Assembly (NCBI GenBank): GCA_963457665.1
Contig: OY735218.1
Span: forward strand, 50,925,681 to 50,989,680
Source: Thysanoteuthis rhombus
Taxonomy: Eukaryota; Mollusca; Cephalopoda; Oegopsida; Thysanoteuthidae
Reading direction: 5' to 3'
DNA length: 64,000 nucleotides
Made by a program: the position numbers and the translations under genes. Below, one piece after another: positions 23,510-33,539 of this stretch. Under the pieces are notes generated by a model. The model ran no database searches. It was not told the DNA's origin and saw only the letters and a list, made by a program, of their open reading frames with translations. Every line of letters starts with the position of its first letter. Positions within the stretch are counted from its first letter, which is position 1.

Positions 23510-24150
23510 TCAATGACAAAGGACATTCGCGACATTCAAGAGACCTCTGTTCTTACATGTAAATAGAGATGTCTACGTACTGGCATTCAGGAATGTGGTG
23601 TTCAATAAGAAACCGCCAACCAAAACTGTCAACATAGATTCTTCAGTTTTTTCAAGCTGGTCTGGGTAGCTTTGTATGTATCGCCTGGACAGACTGCATT
23701 AATTTATCTACAAGGCTGAAATTTACACTTCTAATTCTTATCATATACAGAAAAAATGATTTTTTTTAATCCCCCTGAATAGGTTTTGGGGGTGATTTCA
23801 ATTTTCAAAGTGAATTTATGCTAAATTGGTCTCTTAGTTTGTGTCTGGCAACTTTCACGCTTGTTTTTATTCCTTAGTTATCACTGTCCTACAAAAGGCA
23901 AGAGGAGTAACTTATTCATTGATCATCCCCTTTTCCAAATTTTGAATTGATCATCCCCAACATGGCATGCTGCCAAAATATATTGGCAGCATGACAGTTG
24001 CTATTTAGTGACTAGCCAGATGTATCTTTTTTTTAAATTATTTCATTTATTTTTCTCCCCCAAGGACAAAACACATTTAAGACTTTCAGAAAACTTCTGT
24101 CTATACATGTAAACGTTTTTACATACATGAATGTAGTTTTTATAAATTTC
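23510..24150 (+). repeat. Dispersed repeat family B, copy 2, with flanking direct repeat
   Basis: The interval 23615-24035 matches family B copy 1 at 17285-17740. It is bracketed by a second direct repeat: ACATTCGCGACATTCAAGAG...CTTACATGTAAA at 23522-23565 recurs as ACACATTTAAGACTTTCAGA...CTATACATGTAAA at about 24069-24112. This gives a local tandem period of about 550 bp. Confidence 0.55.
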
Positions 24151-24339
24151 CTATCATAGATGCATGGTTAAATGACTCTGAACGAGCTGTAAATACGATC
24201 GAAGGTTTTTAACTTGTAAGACGTTATCTTTTTTATGTATGCTCGTCCACCAGCACACCAGTCTCATTCAAGTTAGCAGCCCAACAACATACCCCTGTAT
24301 ATCAGGCTGACATTCAACCAGCTCGACAGTTTATTTTGA

Positions 24340-24533
24340 ATCGAAGATGCTAAACAAGGGAAAGCAGACCACTATATCTACCTTGTACAACGAATCTTTA
24401 TGAAACCCACAAAAGAAGAAGAATCCAAGCGAAGAATCACACTAGGATGGCAAGGTTTTGGCAGAGCAAGCTCAACCTTCAAAGATAAGTCGATCCGAAT
24501 AATCATAAAAAAGACGAGTATACAACCAATGCA
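24340..24533 (+). repeat. RTE-type retrotransposon fragment, left arm of a fold-back
   Basis: The frame reads IEDAKQGKADHYIYLVQRIF then WQGFGRASSTFKDKSI and stays open for about 65 codons. It corresponds to the segment after the catalytic core of the reverse transcriptase ORF (compare DHYIYLGQRIS-type text in the 39.9 and 54.5 kb copies). It ends abruptly at the GTATACAACCAATGCA block, where the sequence switches to the opposite orientation of the same element. Confidence 0.75.
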
Positions 24534-24540
24534 ACTTCCT

Positions 24541-24746
24541 GATGTGTTGTCTTGTGATCTCTCCATGTGAGACCAAGCATGATTCTCTCATGCGCAGGCT
24601 GCATGCTTCCTGGTTTGCAGGTTTGTCTCTTGGTTAGGTTCCACATTTCAGCTCCAAAGGTGACCATCGGGAGGATGCATTGATTGTATACCTTTCTTTT
24701 CAGAACTAATGGGATTTTCCTTTTCTTGAAGGTTTGGCTTGTGCAG
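24541..24746 (-). repeat. RTE-type retrotransposon fragment, right arm of a fold-back
   Basis: Read on the minus strand, it runs through CAAACCTTCAAG, GTATACAATCAATGCATCCT, TTTGGAGCTGAAATGTGGAA, CCAAGAGACAAACC and TCACATGGAGAGATCACAAG, the same order as the 40.1 kb copy. It overlaps the element coordinates of the left arm. As a result, about 70 bp at 24463-24533 and 24676-24746 form an imperfect inverted repeat around a loop of about 140 bp. Confidence 0.75.
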
Positions 24747-24749
24747 ATT

Positions 24750-25240
24750 GGAATAAAGAATAAGTTCCAGGTGAGATAGTTATTAATAACAACATGATGC
24801 AGAGAATATCATGTGAAGTAAAACAAGTGAGTTTGGAGGTTCAAACGTCTAATGTGAGAAAAGTCAAATAAACAAAATGGTTTTATAATTTCAATTGCTG
24901 CCTCTTCTCTGCATTGAAATAATTGATGCCAGGAATCTCAGCTTAATTGATCAGTGAGTATCCAGTACCAGTCTCCAGTAACCTCAAAACACCAACGACT
25001 ACTCATTTTTTCATCTCCCTACAACAAAGATGCAACTGATAGCATTATTGAATGCCCTCTAATTTATGCACACCCTATATGTTGAATTCACATCATATAA
25101 TGCCATGACCATTTCTATGCTACACCCAACACTGACATCTTCGTGTTTGATCGATGAACTGGCGTGTATCGTACATATAAAAGTATGACCTTTTCGTAAG
25201 CAAATCCCGTGTTAACCTATTTATTATCTGTTAGTAGCTA
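24750..25240. other. No gene seen
   Basis: Unique-looking sequence between the RTE fold-back and a SINE remnant. Confidence 0.4.
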
Positions 25241-25244
25241 TTTC

Positions 25245-25420
25245 TTGAGCTTAGTTCAGTTTGACACAAGATTACAGTAGCTGATCAATTGGCGAGAATC
25301 AAACACAATACTACTTTAGCGAACTCACTGGAGGTATAAATCTTACTTCCGAAATATTTTAGCACTGTTCCAATATAGGTATCTAGTACTACACAGATCG
25401 ATTACTATTTATTCACAAAT
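25245..25420 (-). repeat. tRNA-derived SINE family 2, degraded
   Basis: On the minus strand a B-box-like GTTTGATTCTCGCC is followed by AGCTACTGTAATC and CTTGTGTCAAACTGAACTAA GCTCAAG. This is the same tail order as the copy at 5446-5660. The head is too diverged to define the A box. Confidence 0.5.
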
Positions 25421-25429
25421 GAGTAATCA

Positions 25430-26495
25430 TTTGTACGTTTGATACAATAATTTAGTGCGATCCCGGAATGTCAATCCTACGCCTTGGACTGAGACTCATG
25501 TGAACTCAATTTCAGCAACATGGAAACACACACGCTTTCACACACACACACACACACATACATATTGTAATCAGACGTGCCTTCCTGCTTCACCTATCAT
25601 CTAAAAACCTTGACATTATGTATAATTTTGAAAAAAAAAACTTCTATTGTATACTTTATCTCATTTGAAACCTTTGCACGTAATTATAAAATTATTCGCT
25701 CATATTTACGAAAATCGACAGTCTTAGCGACTCGAATGTTTAAGATATATTCTAGAAATCCTATGATTGCATAATATAACATATGTATACATCATCTTTT
25801 ATTTATCTATTTAACTGTTCGCATGTACGTGTGTGTGCCATTAGAAAAATGGATATCACAATCAACAGACTTTTGCTGTCGAAGTTCAGATCACTAAGTG
25901 AACTATTTGATGTGTACAACCACTTTGTGTTTAATCATATGAATACACATTGATATAGATCCTCAGTCTGGCTTATCTAAGGTTGCTCGCCTTGACACCG
26001 GATATCCATCAACCAGGTTGTAGCTCCCAACTGTTCTAAAATGAGAGAATCATGACATTCTTGAAGTCTGGAACTAATACCAGGGTGCCATTGAAATTGT
26101 CCGGATGCATTCTACTGTGTCTCATGGCGCGTCGTGTGAAGATCTACTTAAAATCGGATGCACGTGTAAAAGTTGTTTCTAATGGATTTGTTCTGCTTCG
26201 GCGATTGAATAAATGAGTTGACCAGAAATACAGAGGCAGGGAGTGAATGAACGTCAAAGGAAAGTCAATTTGAAGACACCAGAAGGTTTTGGAAGTTGTT
26301 GAATAAAAGGTCCCTGGTGGGTAAATAACTAATTAGTCACACGAAAGTGTCTGATAACGAAGTGGGGTGCTTCGTAGCTGAATAGTCTTTAAATTGTGAA
26401 TGAAGTACAAATTTCTTCTTCCCAAAAATCTTCAAGTGTCTATTAAAAGAGAGAGGCTCTTTCTTTCACTTGAGTTGATGATTGCATATGAATAA
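25430..26495. other. No gene seen; short (CA)n
   Basis: (CA)n lies at 25539-25559. The remainder is unique-looking, including a slightly GC-richer patch at about 25980-26170 with no recognisable feature. Confidence 0.4.
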
Positions 26496-26496
26496 T

Positions 26497-26498
<2 letters not shown>

Positions 26499-26532
<34 letters not shown>
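26499..26532. repeat. (AT)n microsatellite
   Basis: Pure AT run. Confidence 0.95.
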
Positions 26533-26535
<3 letters not shown>

Positions 26536-26947
26536 TGATGCAGACGATATCTTTCTTTTATGTATACACACATGCACGCACACTCTGTCCCCTTTATCCT
26601 TTTTCAGAACACTGAGTGAGTACCTGGAGCTAACCTCACACATTTTAGTAGATTTTTTTTTTCAATTATGCTTTTCATTTGAGGCAATGATCGCTTGTAA
26701 ATAGTTGCATATTTTTTACTTCTATTTCTTTTCCCTCTTCACTTTCGTATGCTTAATCAGCGGCTTTTTATACGGAAGATTTCTGAGTATTCAGAAAAAT
26801 TATCGACCGAAATCGAAATGAATGAGGGATGTCATCAGCCAGCAGCCCCGTTGGCTTCCCTTTTATCGGCAGTGAATCGAATTTCTAACAAGGGAAGAAA
26901 GATCCAGACTTTGACGTAAAAGATAAGAGGCATGTATAATACGTATG

Positions 26948-27019
<72 letters not shown>

Positions 27020-27250
27020 ATCAGTCCATCAGTCTCTTCATATTTATCTATTTATCCAACTATCTATTTGCTCCTATCAATCCATCTATCTGCTCATGTC
27101 TATTAATCTCTATATTTGCCCCCATCTATATATCTAAGCCTCTGCTCTTTTCTATATATTTGCTCCTATCTATCTGTTCATGTCTATTAATCTATATATC
27201 TGACTATGTCTATCAATGTATCTGCTCATGCATATATGTATCTATCTCAT
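26948..27250. repeat. (CT)n(TA)n followed by imperfect ATCTAT/CATCTATC repeat
   Basis: A CT run (26948-26968) passes into about 48 bp of TA (to 27017). Roughly 230 bp of CTATCTAT-, CATCTATC- and TGCTCATGTCTATTAATCTA-type repeats follow. The 134-codon frame at 26932-27336 is its translation (Ser/Leu/Ile/Tyr/Cys-rich) and is not a gene. Confidence 0.85.
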
Positions 27251-27799
27251 CGTTGTCGGAATGCAAAGCGCTTACGTTGAGCTATGTTCATATGGCTTCA
27301 ATTGGAACCTTATATTTTAATCTTATAATCCATTAGTGTGTATATATATCCATGGAACATTTGAATTATGAATATGGGTATGTGCGTATATGTTTATGCG
27401 TATTTGAGTCCATGTCAGCGTACATTTACTTTAGAATCAAGGCGCAGAGATTCTTTGGTTTAAGTGGAATTAACGGGAAGTAATTTGCTTGTGGTTTGTA
27501 GCTGAAAACTGCTTACTCAGCCCCTTCCAGGAGATGTGTCCCAGTCTCTGTGTTTCAAAAACGAATGTTATTCAACTCGTATGATTTTACCAGCAAACAG
27601 CTATTCGATACAAAGAGACGGTAGATAGAGATGAATATATCGGCCCCATTTGAGAGATCAGTATTGTTCTTTTGGTTTCAAGTTGTGAGAACAGTCTGGG
27701 GGTTTCTCATATTTGAATAACATCTGTGGTGCCAGACCATGATCGTAGTAAATAAAAGACTGTTAAACATGCTCGTTTAAGTAACCACTTTATTGGCTG

Positions 27800-28965
27800 G
27801 CAAGATATCTTGCGTGAAATTCCTTTGTCATGAGTATTTTCATTCTGATAATGAATCAGTGATTGAAGACATTCTAGATGGTGACAAAGGCAGTGAAGCG
27901 ATCAATGTTCTGGGCGGCTGTCGAGATATCTCGCAAAATAATCCGTACTTTCTAGATTTTCTTACACTAGTGGTTAATCAGGTAGAGTTGGAATGGCCAA
28001 ACTGTCTCTTGTGGTTCTTCAACATTTAATATGTGGCTTGTGGGAATATGTTAGATCCTCTTCTCATTAGAGTGAATATAAAAAATGAATCAGGATAAAT
28101 TTCAAATATCATGTTTTTCTCTTCTCCTGGATATTATGTGAGATTCTTCTGGATCAAAACGTAAGTTTAATGTTCACGGTTAATAAAAGATCTTGAAAAA
28201 TTCGACTCGTATTTTCAATGCTAGACTAAGGCATTGTTCTCCAGCGCTGAAGTGGGTAATGATCAGAGGCGGACGGGATAAGGGAATTTCGGGTATGTTA
28301 GGATTAAGAATGATATCTCAAGACAGAGGGAATTGATGTGGGTGTGCAGGGTCGGCTGTAGTCACGGATGGCTTAATTAGTTTTGGTCTGACCTCTCTCA
28401 CGTCATGTAATTCAATGCAGTGTCTCACAAAATGTTGAACAGTGCAGATGTAGTCGTTACACTTCTAATACAGGTTTTGTTCACAAATGTCTGAATCTTT
28501 TGTGAAAAAAGATGACATCGCTAAATTGTAAGAAACGAATCAATGAAATGAAAACAGAAATTTCAAGCCAGAATGAATGGAAACAATTTGCATAACAATA
28601 AAACTGTGTGTAAATTGTCTTTACCTCTTGTGGCTCTTAAATATCTGAAGTTTACCGGATGTGGCTCATACATTAAGTAAGTTTTGCCAACCCCAAGATA
28701 GCGATTCAACACATTTAGTGAACAGTGATGAAAGCAGTGGAAAAATGATTGTTCTGAAGTAGCTGACGAGATATGTCGCGATAGATTCACTTGTACTGGA
28801 TCTTCTAACTCTGGTTTTAAATGATCTGATGATTCGATAATAAAATAATTCATAAATGGTGACGGAGGCCATGGAATCAATGACTGTTCTGGAGCACATG
28901 AAAAGACATCTCGCGAAAAGAATTCTGCCATGAGTATTATTTCTCTGGCAGTGAATCGAATCGTG
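27800..28965 (+). repeat. Dispersed repeat family C, several diverged units
   Basis: A core reading ATCAATG(AT)TGTTCTGG followed by a GGCTG/AGCTGACGAGATATCTCGCG-type palindrome occurs at about 27895-27935, 28720-28780 and 28855-28925. CATGAGTATT and CAGTGAATCGAATC blocks follow or precede it. An inverted copy lies at 33140-33225. GAGATATCTC is itself a perfect palindrome. The frames at 27793-28029, 28563-28931 and 28666-28899 lie in this repeat and are probably incidental. The family is unclassified. Confidence 0.6.
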
Positions 28966-28969
28966 ATTT

Positions 28970-29285
28970 ATGGTAATTTAAAAAATGTAATGAATACAAT
29001 GATTGTCATGGAGTAGCTATATTTCACTGATATGACATCACACAAACTATCCTGGTTACAAAGATTAAAGAGTTGGTTTTATGCTATCAACCACACTACA
29101 CACCGAAATATCTGATGTACTATGAAGGGAAAGCGCCTGTGTAAAGTTACATGGAATGGAAACACCAGCATAAGCATTCAAAAGCTCATGCATTAAAAGT
29201 TTAAGAATTTATCTCGTCCGCTGATTATGCCGGAAGAGACGTAACCGATGCAGACATATTCTCCAATTTAATGGCTTGGGAGTTA
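28970..29285. other. No gene seen
   Basis: Contains one weak extra match to family C (ACAATGATTGTCATGGAGTA near 29000). Otherwise unique-looking. Confidence 0.4.
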
Positions 29286-29290
29286 ATGGA

Positions 29291-29440
29291 GCAGTGCGGA
29301 AATGTCACATCGGTTAACAGCTCAGAAAATGGAATCGGCGAACCGAGTTCGAATTCCGGCTGGTATAGTTTGTGTTCACTTCGCATCAGTGACTTTGAGA
29401 AAGGCATAAATTCAGTCTTCTCAGTAGATCAGGTCAGGAA
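29291..29440 (+). repeat. tRNA-derived SINE family 1
   Basis: GCAGTGCGGAA...CGGTTAACAGCTCAGAAAAT GGAATCGGCGAACC and the B box GAGTTCGAATTCC match the 10.7 kb copy. They are followed by TAGTTTGTGTTC and GTGACTTTGAGAAAGGCATA. The tail beyond 29440 is diverged. Confidence 0.7.
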
Positions 29441-29559
29441 TTATCCTTGATATTGATACCATGTAACCCAGTAAAATGTTGGATAGGAGATAAGTAGCGC
29501 CATGATTCCTCCGAGACATGACATGAAGGACCTAGAAATAAGCTGAATTGACTTTTCAG

Positions 29560-29840
29560 TTAAAGGGACGGAAGAATAAGGAGGAGTTGGGAGTCGAGTA
29601 ATAGGGAGATGAGAGAGTAGATTGTGGAAAAGGAGGGGGAGAAGGTTTTGACTAAGGAGATGAGAGGAAAGGTAGAGGGAGAGGAAAAGAGGAGAAGAAG
29701 GTTGAGTGATGGATGAAGGAGAATATTGTAATGGGGTTGGGAAAGGAGGGGTAGTGGTGAATACAGGAGGGTGAAAGAGGGTGGAGTAAAAGAAAGGTAA
29801 GGAAGGGACTATAACAAGTAAGGGAGTAGTAGAAGAAATG
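29560..29840 (+). repeat. Purine-rich tract
   Basis: About 280 bp are overwhelmingly A and G (GGGAGATGAGAGAG, GGAGGGGGAGAAGG, GAGAGGAAAGGTAGAGGGAG). This is a homopurine counterpart to the polypyrimidine tract at 9.3-10.3 kb. Confidence 0.75.
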
Positions 29841-30165
29841 TCTGAATTAAATAGATGTGGAGAGATGGGTGAAGTCTATAAACAAACACAATGTAAATAA
29901 AGAAGACTAAATTGGTGGCTCTGAGAATTGCATAAATTCAACCAAACAAAAAGTGAAAAACCAAGACTTCAGATTCTGATTCTTTAGGCATGCAAACCCC
30001 ACTCTTTAAATCAATCCTTTTCCCTATGTTTGGCCTTGTGAATAATTTTTGAATTAAAATGAATCGACAAACAGAGATAGAAGTTCAGTTTTTTCTCACA
30101 TTGAGTTTCAGAACTTCTTTCATTGAAAGGTTGAATTTCGTTAGATGATGTGTCAATCGATCTAA

Positions 30166-30492
30166 GTGATTTGTTCGGACTATCTTCCTCGTCTTTGTTG
30201 CTTGATCTTTTTCACAGCGTTTCAGCTGTGTACCCTCCGGTCTTTTTCAAGCTGTGTCCTAGAACGACATCGAATCTTGTCCCCGGGGAGTAAGCGCGTC
30301 CCCTGTCAGCGTTGTCATGAGGTTAGTGCAGAGGTCAGGAGTTGCCAATCCCACGAACACAGAAATATAGAAGCTAGACGCGACGAGAATGAGAGGAACT
30401 GGACATACTCCCCTGGGTCAACATTCAACAAAATTCCAGAACATAGTAGATACGTAAGGAAGGCTGAAGGATACACGATCGAAACGCCGTGA
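30166..30492 (+). CDS. Unverified 108-codon open frame, product unknown
   Basis: The frame opens with MICSDYLPRLCCLIFFTAFQ, a hydrophobic stretch that could pass as a signal peptide. It continues as a hydrophilic segment with CQRCHEV, HEHRNIEARRDENERN and a C-terminal YVRKAEGYTIETP. Its DNA is visibly richer in G, C and CpG than its flanks, and it overlaps no repeat found in this window. No domain is recognised, no splice structure is evident, and a few frames of this length are expected by chance in 64 kb. A small secreted protein, a single exon, or nothing at all are all possible. Confidence 0.15.
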   Translation: MICSDYLPRLCCLIFFTAFQLCTLRSFSSCVLERHRILSPGSKRVPCQRCHEVSAEVRSCQSHEHRNIEARRDENERNWTYSPGSTFNKIPEHSRYVRKAEGYTIETP

Positions 30493-30499
30493 TGAGACT

Positions 30500-31580
30500 G
30501 TTCAGACGAAAACTACTTAATTTAAACTACACAGATACTGATTTCTTAACTCTTGTTGAAAACTAAAGGATATCTTTATGATCATTTCTGAAAATTTATT
30601 CTTGTACTACCTTAAACATTTTCTAACTTTCGTTTAAAACATGTGGAAAAAAAATTGTAAACTTAAAAAGAGAGGATTTAAAGATTTTGTTATAATTCTT
30701 CTTGAGAAAAACAAATAAAAGAAAATAGTGTTCTAATTAGTGAGGCAACAGGAAAATCCATTTAACTCCGTGTGAGTGATTTTGAGGTTAAAGAGAATGG
30801 TGCCACGAACTAGTTTTAGTTTTAACAAACAAAGGCTTGCTTGTAGAATTAGTGTGAAGTCTCGTTAAGATTTGACTCGTTATTAGGCGTACATGAATGG
30901 TAACTGAATTTAGTTCTTACGTACGACGTTGTGAAAATTGATTACGCCGTTCTAATTTTACAATTACAATAGAACATGACATTATACAAAATCAATGATG
31001 ATTTTGCATTAAAATTGTAATACAGTTAAATTGACATTACTAATGTGTAAATCTTTCAGCTTTTATATATTTGCAATTATATTGTAGAATTCAATGTATT
31101 GTGTTTATCTAATCATTTATAAAATGCTTTATATTTCACTTTTTTATTTCTCAGAAAATCTGGTTCTTTATCTGTAGCCCTTTTGGTACTTTCATTCGAA
31201 AGATTCAGCTAACCCCAGTCTAATGTACAATGAATCCTTGATTAGATCATTCAGCATAAAATCGTTTAGATATTTAAAATATTGAAACAAATGTACAAGT
31301 ATTCATCAAAAGATGTAAAAGCACAGCTAATATCTGAAATAGACACCAACTCTTTGATAGATAGATCGACAGATAGGTAAATCGATGAATAAATATTAGG
31401 CCTGTTTTCAACTGCGTATTCAGTCTTTAGTTTTCAGATACGAATACTAGAAACTTGTGTATACACATTATAGAAATCGTTCATCTAAAAAATAATTCAT
31501 GGGATTACATCTTCAGCTGTGGCCAACTCAGACCAAATTGAAGAGAGATCGTGAGTTTTGCAATAATTTTGCCTCTGTAC
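30500..31580. other. No gene seen
   Basis: AT-rich unique-looking sequence with a short GATAGATAGATCGACAGATA patch near 31360. Confidence 0.4.
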
Positions 31581-31586
31581 GCGCGG

Positions 31587-31608
31587 ACACACACACACAC
31601 ACACACAC
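31587..31608. repeat. (CA)n microsatellite
   Basis: Pure CA run. Confidence 0.9.
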
Positions 31609-31816
31609 GCATGAGCACAATCGGAGATTCCAAGTTAGGTAACATTCTACTCTGGTATTGCTTATCTACGTAAAGTTCCGTTTCTATAAAGATATACTCA
31701 AGTCACGGAATTGAATTCATTTCCTTCCGATGTGCATAGCCAAATCAATCTACAAATCGGAAGTCCAACCAAGAATTGCCTTGAGGCTAAAACTCTTGCA
31801 AACAGATCTGCAGTGA

Positions 31817-32200
31817 AATCATCATCATTATCAAAAGCAGCAGCAGCAGCCTTTCAACGTTGGTAGTAGGACGTACACCTTCATCAAGGTTCACTTTAAA
31901 TCTCAATCGTGGATCAATACTTGATGAACTTCTCTAAATCGTTGCATTCTTTTTTTTCCACCGGTTTCCCATATGACCTTTGGGGATTCAGGTTGAGAGT
32001 CACGATATTCTTGTCTGACTGTTTTGCAACATGACCAGCCCATTGCCATTTGATTTTCCTAATGGCTTTTCTTATATCTCTGAAACTTGCTTATTCTATA
32101 ATATAACTTGCTCTCCTATGTCCCCTCCGTGCGATTTTAAGCATGATCATCCCCTGTGCAAAATGTATGGTTCTTATTTAAAAAGCTACTCTTTTGATTA
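31817..32200 (-). repeat. RTE-type retrotransposon 3' end, diverged copy
   Basis: The element's tail is (ATC)n plus (AGC)n at 31817-31850, followed by CTTTCAACGTTGGTAGTAGG, CACGATATTCTTGTCTGACT, CAACATGACCAGCCCATTGC CATTTGA and GTGCAAAATGTATGGTTCT. On the minus strand this is the ORF C-terminus (W.WAGHVAK-type text) and 3' UTR. It is more diverged from the other copies than they are from one another, so it may be an older insertion or a separate subfamily. Confidence 0.65.
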
Positions 32201-32599
32201 GGCTTGTACATGCTCTTGAAGCAGGTAATAGAATAGTGACTTTTTGGTTGAGAGACAAGTTTGGGACATAAAAGTTAGGGTCAAGCCTATAATATCACTT
32301 CCACTTGGAACCGTGCCAAAATGCTAGGATCCAGATTAAATGACTGAGCAATCCGAGAAGGAATCGATATTGTCAAGATTATGGCATTGCTAGTGTTTAC
32401 AATGGTACTGAGAAAGGTGCTGAAGATTTGAAGATTCTTGTGATGCAAATACAAAAAATATAAATAGACAGGTCCGAATCCCTCAGTTGAGACAGTCTTG
32501 TCGTGTTGGGGAATCAATTAAAAAATCAAAAGAAAAGTTGATAGAAGAATAAGTTTCTTCTATTGCTTCTAGTCGGTCTGTGATTACAAACCCGAATTC

Positions 32600-32775
32600 A
32601 CAAATGAAGGGATTAATTTATACGAAACCTTCGTTGCAAATTAACCACAAGTAAAAACCTGGTATGGGAATATTCATAAAAAGGAAATAATGAGCATTTC
32701 ATAGACATAGCACAGAGTAAATATTTCTATATTCAGCCCTGTAGCTCCATCTGTGCAGCCTGTATGCACGATACA
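32600..32775 (+). repeat. Dispersed repeat family D, copy 1
   Basis: CGTTGCAAATTAACC, AAAAACCTGG, CAGAGTAAATATT and TTCAGCCCTGTAGCTCCA recur in the same order at 58925-59076 (GTTGCAAATTGACC, AAAAACCTGGGTTGG, AGAGAGTAAATATTG, TTTCAGCCCTTTAACTCCA). They recur more weakly at 62615-62830. Non-coding and unclassified. Confidence 0.6.
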
Positions 32776-33139
32776 TACCAAGTTAGCCAGCTTGACTAAT
32801 TTGAGACCTGAAAAAAAAAACTATGTTGTCAGTTGAAATTTCAAATTCTTGGGACCATTTTAAACTGCTCCAAAACTGTGATTGCAAAAAGATTGGGAGA
32901 ATTGAAATTCTGCAGAAGAGTTAACACCATTCAGATAATAATATTTGAAATTGCAAAAAGAGTTTTGAAGTATGGCTCACTTACAAAAGGAATTTTTTTT
33001 TTTGTAGCATCTTATCAGCTAAATATCTTGTCAATGCTCTTGGACAATCAGGGTGTTTACTGACTTCGTCACCATTTTAAAATTTTCTTGAATCAATATC
33101 ACATTTACTTCTAGAGTATAAAAATCCAGGACATAATTA

Positions 33140-33225
33140 GATGAGATATCTCATCAGCCGCCCCAGGACAATCATTGCTTTCCCTGTCTTGATAACCATC
33201 TACGAATCGCCTTGAATCACTAACA
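33140..33225 (-). repeat. Dispersed repeat family C, inverted copy
   Basis: Minus-strand AAGCAATGATTGTCCTGGGG followed by CGGCTGATGAGATATCTCAT matches the family C core at 27.9 and 28.7 kb. Confidence 0.65.
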
Positions 33226-33234
33226 GATTCACTA

Positions 33235-33255
33235 AGAGAGAGAGAGAGAGAGAGA
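33235..33255. repeat. (GA)n microsatellite
   Basis: Pure GA run directly next to a family C copy. Confidence 0.9.
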
Positions 33256-33442
33256 ATTAAAGGGAAAGATTTTTCGCAAGTTGTTGGCTGCTCAAAGTAC
33301 TAAGAAATATTTAGTGAGGTATCCGGTTAGTCACCCAATAAAGTGGTTAAATAGACATGCTGTCACATGATCCTCAGCGAGAACTACTATACCACTATAT
33401 ATCTCTGATGTGACAATTCATCATTATAATCATTACTAACGA

Positions 33443-33530
33443 GTCCTGCAATTTCAAGGGCCCTGCGCTAAATGCTTGTACGCTATCAATCTCAATTCAG
33501 TGATTCTATACTTGCTCTTTTACTATAGTA
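33443..33530 (-). repeat. Dispersed repeat family A, copy 2 (inverted)
   Basis: Minus-strand AGAATCACTGAATTGAGATT GATAGCGTACAAGCATTTAG then CGCAGGGCCCTTGAAATT. It matches copies at 1681-1760 and 40831-40930. Confidence 0.75.
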
Positions 33531-33539
33531 CTATACTGC

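Noticed and set aside
27793..28029. 78-codon frame with an acidic, protein-like sequence
   Set aside because: It overlaps repeat family C, and other copies of that repeat do not keep the frame.
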